Below are positions 61,226 through 64,000 of a stretch of 64,000 nt of DNA, piece by piece. The notes below the pieces were generated by a model. That model was not told the origin of the DNA, did no database searches, and was given only the letters and a program-made list of their open reading frames with translations. Both the position numbers and the translations under genes were made by a program. The DNA comes from Eubacterium sp. (GTDB lineage: Bacteria > Bacillota > Clostridia > Lachnospirales > Lachnospiraceae), in the NCBI GenBank assembly GCA_017433825.1, contig JAFRGL010000007.1, positions 61,359 to 125,358 on the forward strand. Reading direction: 5' to 3'. Positions within the stretch are counted from its first letter, which is position 1; every line of letters starts with the position of its first letter.

Positions 61226-62701
61226 ATGAATTGTATGTACTGCGGCGAGTACGTGGGCGCAAGGAATATCTGCCCGCGCTGCGGCGGCGATTTAAGCGTA
61301 CAAAGGAAGGCTGACCAGCTTTCGAAGATGTGTTACAACGAGGGACTTGACAAAGCCCAGATCAGGGATTTGTCAGGTGCTATTGACATGCTCGAAAGAA
61401 GCCTGAAATACGATAAAAGGAATATTGATGCCAGAAATCTCCTGGGCCTTGTCTACTTCGAAGTCGGAGAAACGGTTTCGGCCTTAAGCGAATGGATTAT
61501 CAGCAAGAACCTGAAGCCCGAGGACAATATTGCATCCGAGTTTATTGAAAAGGTACAGGCCCGCCCGGAGCAGCTCAACGACGTCCAGCGGAGTATCCGC
61601 AAATACAACGACGCCCTGGAAGCCTGCCGGAACGGCAATGAAGATATCGCGGAGATTATCCTGAAAAAGGTGCTCGGCGCCAATCCGAACCTGGTCAAAG
61701 CCTACCATCTGCTGGCCCTCCTGTACATGAAGAAGGGCGAGTATGAGAAGGCCAGGAGGGTGCTTAAGGAAGTATCCCCCATTGACCGGACAAACTCCAC
61801 CACATTACGGTTCCTGCAGGAGATAGAAGAGCAGACCGGCACACCCACCGATACGGACGGCCGCCGTTTCAGGCTGCCGCTTTTCAGGATAAAGAAACCG
61901 GCCGCGCCGGGAAGGCGCTTCCGCCTGCGGAAGGCCGGTAAGAAGGGCATTTCCGGGACTGCCGCCGCAAACCAGGTTATTGACGAGTTTGACGCGGACA
62001 CCATCAGTGACGATCCGGTTATCCAGCCGGCGGCATTCAGGGAAACCACCTTCTTCTCCACGATCCTGAATATCCTCATCGGCCTTGTGGTCGGCGTGCT
62101 GGTGGTTTCTTTCCTGGTTATTCCCGCCCTGAAGCAGGATATTGCCCGGAAGGCGAACGAACAGGTAGCCAAATATACCGTTACCATGGCCAGCCAGAAC
62201 GCGCTTATCCAGAGCCTTGAGGAAGAAATCAGAAACTCCAACCAGTCCACCATTGACGCGAATGAGCAGGTCAGTGAATCAAACCGCAGATCGGAAGCCT
62301 ATGAGAAGGTTTTCCAGGCTTACAACGCCTACACGGACGGTGACTATGACACTGCACTGGCACTGGCTTCGGAAGTAGACGTCTCCCTGCTGAACGTGGA
62401 TGCCAGGCTTGTCTATGACAATATTATAAGCATCACCAATGATTCGGTATTTGAAGACCTTTCTGCAAGAGGTATTACCGCCTTTGAAAACGGCAAATAC
62501 GACGATGCCATCAAGCTTCTGGTTCAGGCCCGGGCCTTAAATCCCGGCGACTACAATACGCTTTCCTACCTGGCTCATTCCTACCGTATGAACAACCAGA
62601 TAAATGAAGCTGTGGAAGTGTTCGAAGACATCATTGAGCGGTTCCCGGATACCACAAGGGCCACCACCGCCCAGGATTATATCAACATGCTGACACACTA
62701 A
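61226..62701 (+). CDS. Zinc-ribbon TPR membrane protein
   Basis: A 491-aa protein. N-terminal zinc ribbon (CMYCGEYVGARNICPRCGG) is followed by TPR-like helical repeats (~45-200), a basic linker (RRFRLPLFRIKKP), one transmembrane helix near residue 280 (ILNILIGLVVGVLVVSFLVIPAL), a coiled-coil stalk and a second, extracellular TPR set (~355-490) ending in YINMLTH. It is probably a single-span scaffold linking cytosolic and outside-facing TPRs. Role unknown. The start is directly after the 52-aa ORF stop. Similar ribbon-plus-TM architecture is seen at 18.7 kb. Confidence 0.85.
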   Translation: MNCMYCGEYVGARNICPRCGGDLSVQRKADQLSKMCYNEGLDKAQIRDLSGAIDMLERSLKYDKRNIDARNLLGLVYFEVGETVSALSEWIISKNLKPEDNIASEFIEKVQARPEQLNDVQRSIRKYNDALEACRNGNEDIAEIILKKVLGANPNLVKAYHLLALLYMKKGEYEKARRVLKEVSPIDRTNSTTLRFLQEIEEQTGTPTDTDGRRFRLPLFRIKKPAAPGRRFRLRKAGKKGISGTAAANQVIDEFDADTISDDPVIQPAAFRETTFFSTILNILIGLVVGVLVVSFLVIPALKQDIARKANEQVAKYTVTMASQNALIQSLEEEIRNSNQSTIDANEQVSESNRRSEAYEKVFQAYNAYTDGDYDTALALASEVDVSLLNVDARLVYDNIISITNDSVFEDLSARGITAFENGKYDDAIKLLVQARALNPGDYNTLSYLAHSYRMNNQINEAVEVFEDIIERFPDTTRATTAQDYINMLTH

Positions 62702-62707
62702 ATGAAG

Positions 62708-62734
62708 AAGACAGGACACAGGCCCTGTCTTTTT
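62708..62734 (+). terminator. Intrinsic terminator
   Basis: Stem AAGACAGG / CCTGTCTT with an 8-nt loop followed by TTT; 6 bases after the TPR gene stop. Confidence 0.8.
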
Positions 62735-62856
62735 CATTTCTCCCGCACTTTTTTCTTTACAAACAGCTGTTTTCGGGTATATCATTACTTATCATTTTTT
62801 TTACTTTGTTTATTCAATCAGCTTATAAGGCAGGGAATCATAAGGAGGCATCTATT

Positions 62857-63849
62857 ATGGCAGCAGACAGAAGACCGGATGATATGGCAAGAATCAATAC
62901 ACCGGAACTGGCCCAGGCATTTATTAACGAGCAGATAGAAGCAATTAATGCGCAGGTAGGCCCTGAGGGCAAAGTCCTTCTGGCCCTCTCCGGCGGCGTG
63001 GATTCATCCGTCTGTGCAGCATTACTGATTAAAGCAATCGGCGACCGTCTGGTTTGCGTACATGTAAACCACGGCCTTTTAAGAAAGGGCGAACCGGAGC
63101 AGGTTATCCGTGTGTTCAAGGAAGAGCTGAAGGCGAATCTGATTTATGTGGATGCCGTAGACCGCTTCCTGGACAAGCTGGCCGGTGTAACCGATCCGGA
63201 ACAGAAGCGCCACATTATCGGCGAAGAATTCATTGATGTATTTGCTGAGGAAGCCAGAAAGCTGGAAGGCATTGCCTTCCTCGGGCAGGGAACCATCTGG
63301 CCGGATATTCTGGAAAGCGAAGCAGGTATCAAAGCCCATCACAATGCCGGCGGCCTGCCTGCGGACATTGCCGACCGCTTCGAGCTGGTCGAGCCGGTTA
63401 AGATTCTGTTTAAAGACGAAGTACGTATGGTCGGCCGTGAGCTGGGACTTCCCGACAGCATGGTTAACCGTCAGCCGTTCCCGGGCCCGGGCTTAGGCGT
63501 ACGCTGCCCCGGCGCCATCACCAGGGACCGTCTGGAAGCTGTCCGCGAATCCGATGCCATCCTTCGGGAAGAATTCGCCAAGTGGGGACTTGAAGGCAAG
63601 GTATGGCAGTATTTTACCGTGGTTCCGGATTTCAAATCCACCGGCATTACCGACGGAAAACGTACTTTCCAGTGGCCCTGCATCATCCGCGCCATCAACA
63701 CCACTGACGTGGTGGAGGTAACGGTTGAGCATCTTCCGGCTGAGCTCATCGATCTTCTGGTGAATCGTATCACATCAGAAGTTCCCGGCATCAACCGCGT
63801 CCTGGTAGACTACACGCCGAAGCCCCCCGCAACGGTGGAATATGAATAA
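62857..63849 (+). CDS. guaA: GMP synthetase, ATP-pyrophosphatase and dimerisation domains only
   Basis: A 330-aa protein. It contains the PP-loop LLALSGGVDSSVCAALL, KAHHNAGGLP, PFPGPGLGVRCPGAITRDRLE and the dimerisation domain ending TPKPPATVEYE, so it can adenylate XMP and use ammonia. The ~190-residue N-terminal glutamine amidotransferase domain of ordinary bacterial GuaA is missing: no catalytic Cys-His-Glu triad exists upstream, and the 5' DNA holds only a terminator and a start with TAAGGAGG. This equals an archaeal-type split GuaA-B. A partner glutaminase would have to be elsewhere. A terminator follows the 3' region. Confidence 0.93.
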   Translation: MAADRRPDDMARINTPELAQAFINEQIEAINAQVGPEGKVLLALSGGVDSSVCAALLIKAIGDRLVCVHVNHGLLRKGEPEQVIRVFKEELKANLIYVDAVDRFLDKLAGVTDPEQKRHIIGEEFIDVFAEEARKLEGIAFLGQGTIWPDILESEAGIKAHHNAGGLPADIADRFELVEPVKILFKDEVRMVGRELGLPDSMVNRQPFPGPGLGVRCPGAITRDRLEAVRESDAILREEFAKWGLEGKVWQYFTVVPDFKSTGITDGKRTFQWPCIIRAINTTDVVEVTVEHLPAELIDLLVNRITSEVPGINRVLVDYTPKPPATVEYE

Positions 63850-63951
63850 AAAAATCATCTGTCCCGTTACAACCCCACTGGTTCTCAAATTACCAAACTC
63901 GATGATCCTGTGAGGGAGTAAGAAACCGAAACGACATAGCAAACCGAAATT
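63850..63951 (+). other. Structured region downstream of guaA, unassigned
   Basis: No ORF. The sequence GTTACAACCCCACTGGTTCTC then CAAATTACCAAAC resembles a CRISPR-repeat or anti-repeat-like arm, but no array or cas gene is in the window. A small RNA transcribed together with the following terminator is possible. Confidence 0.3.
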
Positions 63952-63997
63952 AAGCCTTGTGCTATGACATTACGTCACAGCATGAGGCTTTTTTTAT
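63952..63997 (+). terminator. Intrinsic terminator of guaA or a small RNA
   Basis: A ~17-bp stem, AAGCCTTGTGCTATGAC / GTCACAGCATGAGGCTT (two wobbles, one mismatch), 5-nt loop, then seven Ts. It is ~100 bases past the guaA stop. Confidence 0.85.
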
Positions 63998-64000
63998 ACC

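Noticed and set aside
62740-62856. Purine (guanine) riboswitch upstream of guaA
   Set aside because: The conserved purine-aptamer core sequences are absent from the AT-rich leader.

Overview
The window looks like chromosome of an anaerobic, moderately GC-rich Clostridia, most likely Lachnospiraceae. The support is the combination of SigH and SpoVG, paired GlgC/GlgD, a PrkC/PP2C pair, an O2-sensitive glycyl-radical enzyme pair, a GMP synthetase lacking its glutaminase domain, AGGAGG-type ribosome binding sites and many TTGACA/TATAAT-like promoters. There is no rRNA, no CRISPR array and no intact transposase. Four tRNAs are present (Val-CAC, Thr-GGT, Tyr-GTA, Leu-TAA).

Layout. 1-6.8 kb: the 3' part of a giant secreted-type repeat protein (beta-helix repeats with a coiled coil in the middle). 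6.8-10.6 kb: a DUF4062-STAND NTPase-TPR protein and a small unknown partner. 10.6-16.8 kb: pyrC (minus strand), a glycosyltransferase, then the housekeeping run ispF-cysS-mrnC-rlmB-sigH. 16.9-20.1 kb: two minus-strand cell-envelope proteins with zinc-ribbon-like CxxC motifs, and two tRNAs. 20.4-25.9 kb: glgC-glgD-spoVG, an RNA methyltransferase and a 3D-domain cell-wall protein. 26-28 kb: a PD-(D/E)XK-like gene flanked on both sides by one 127-bp repeat family. 28.1-40.6 kb: priA-def, a low-GC insertion, then fmt-rsmB-rlmN-stp-prkC-rsgA-rpe (translation, rRNA modification and Ser/Thr phosphorylation). 40.7-42.2 kb: tRNA-Tyr/Leu and a split chromate transporter. 42.3-55.5 kb: an accessory metabolic region with a hydrolase, an XRE regulator, a YerC/TrpR-like repressor, an SDR dehydrogenase, glycerate kinase, a CooC-like ATPase with an Fe-S protein, and two glycyl-radical enzymes flanking a GPH-type transporter. 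55.3-57 kb: a large three-armed palindrome and an ImmR/ImmA-type regulatory pair with face-to-face promoters. 57-64 kb: valS, folC, a 52-aa ORF, a zinc-ribbon TPR protein, guaA (synthetase part only) and a structured 3' region.

Working together: 28-40 kb is a translation-quality and growth-signalling operon interrupted by acquired DNA. 46-55 kb looks like an anaerobic catabolic module, with uptake by the transporter and radical C-X cleavage by two enzymes, but no activating enzyme is visible here. The best candidates for something undescribed are the repeat-flanked nuclease-like gene (26-27.7 kb), the DUF4062-STAND protein with its companion beside the giant surface protein (3-10.5 kb), the twin glycyl-radical locus with its CooC/Fe-S neighbours (46.2-55.3 kb), and the 145-nt cloverleaf palindrome at 55.3 kb.
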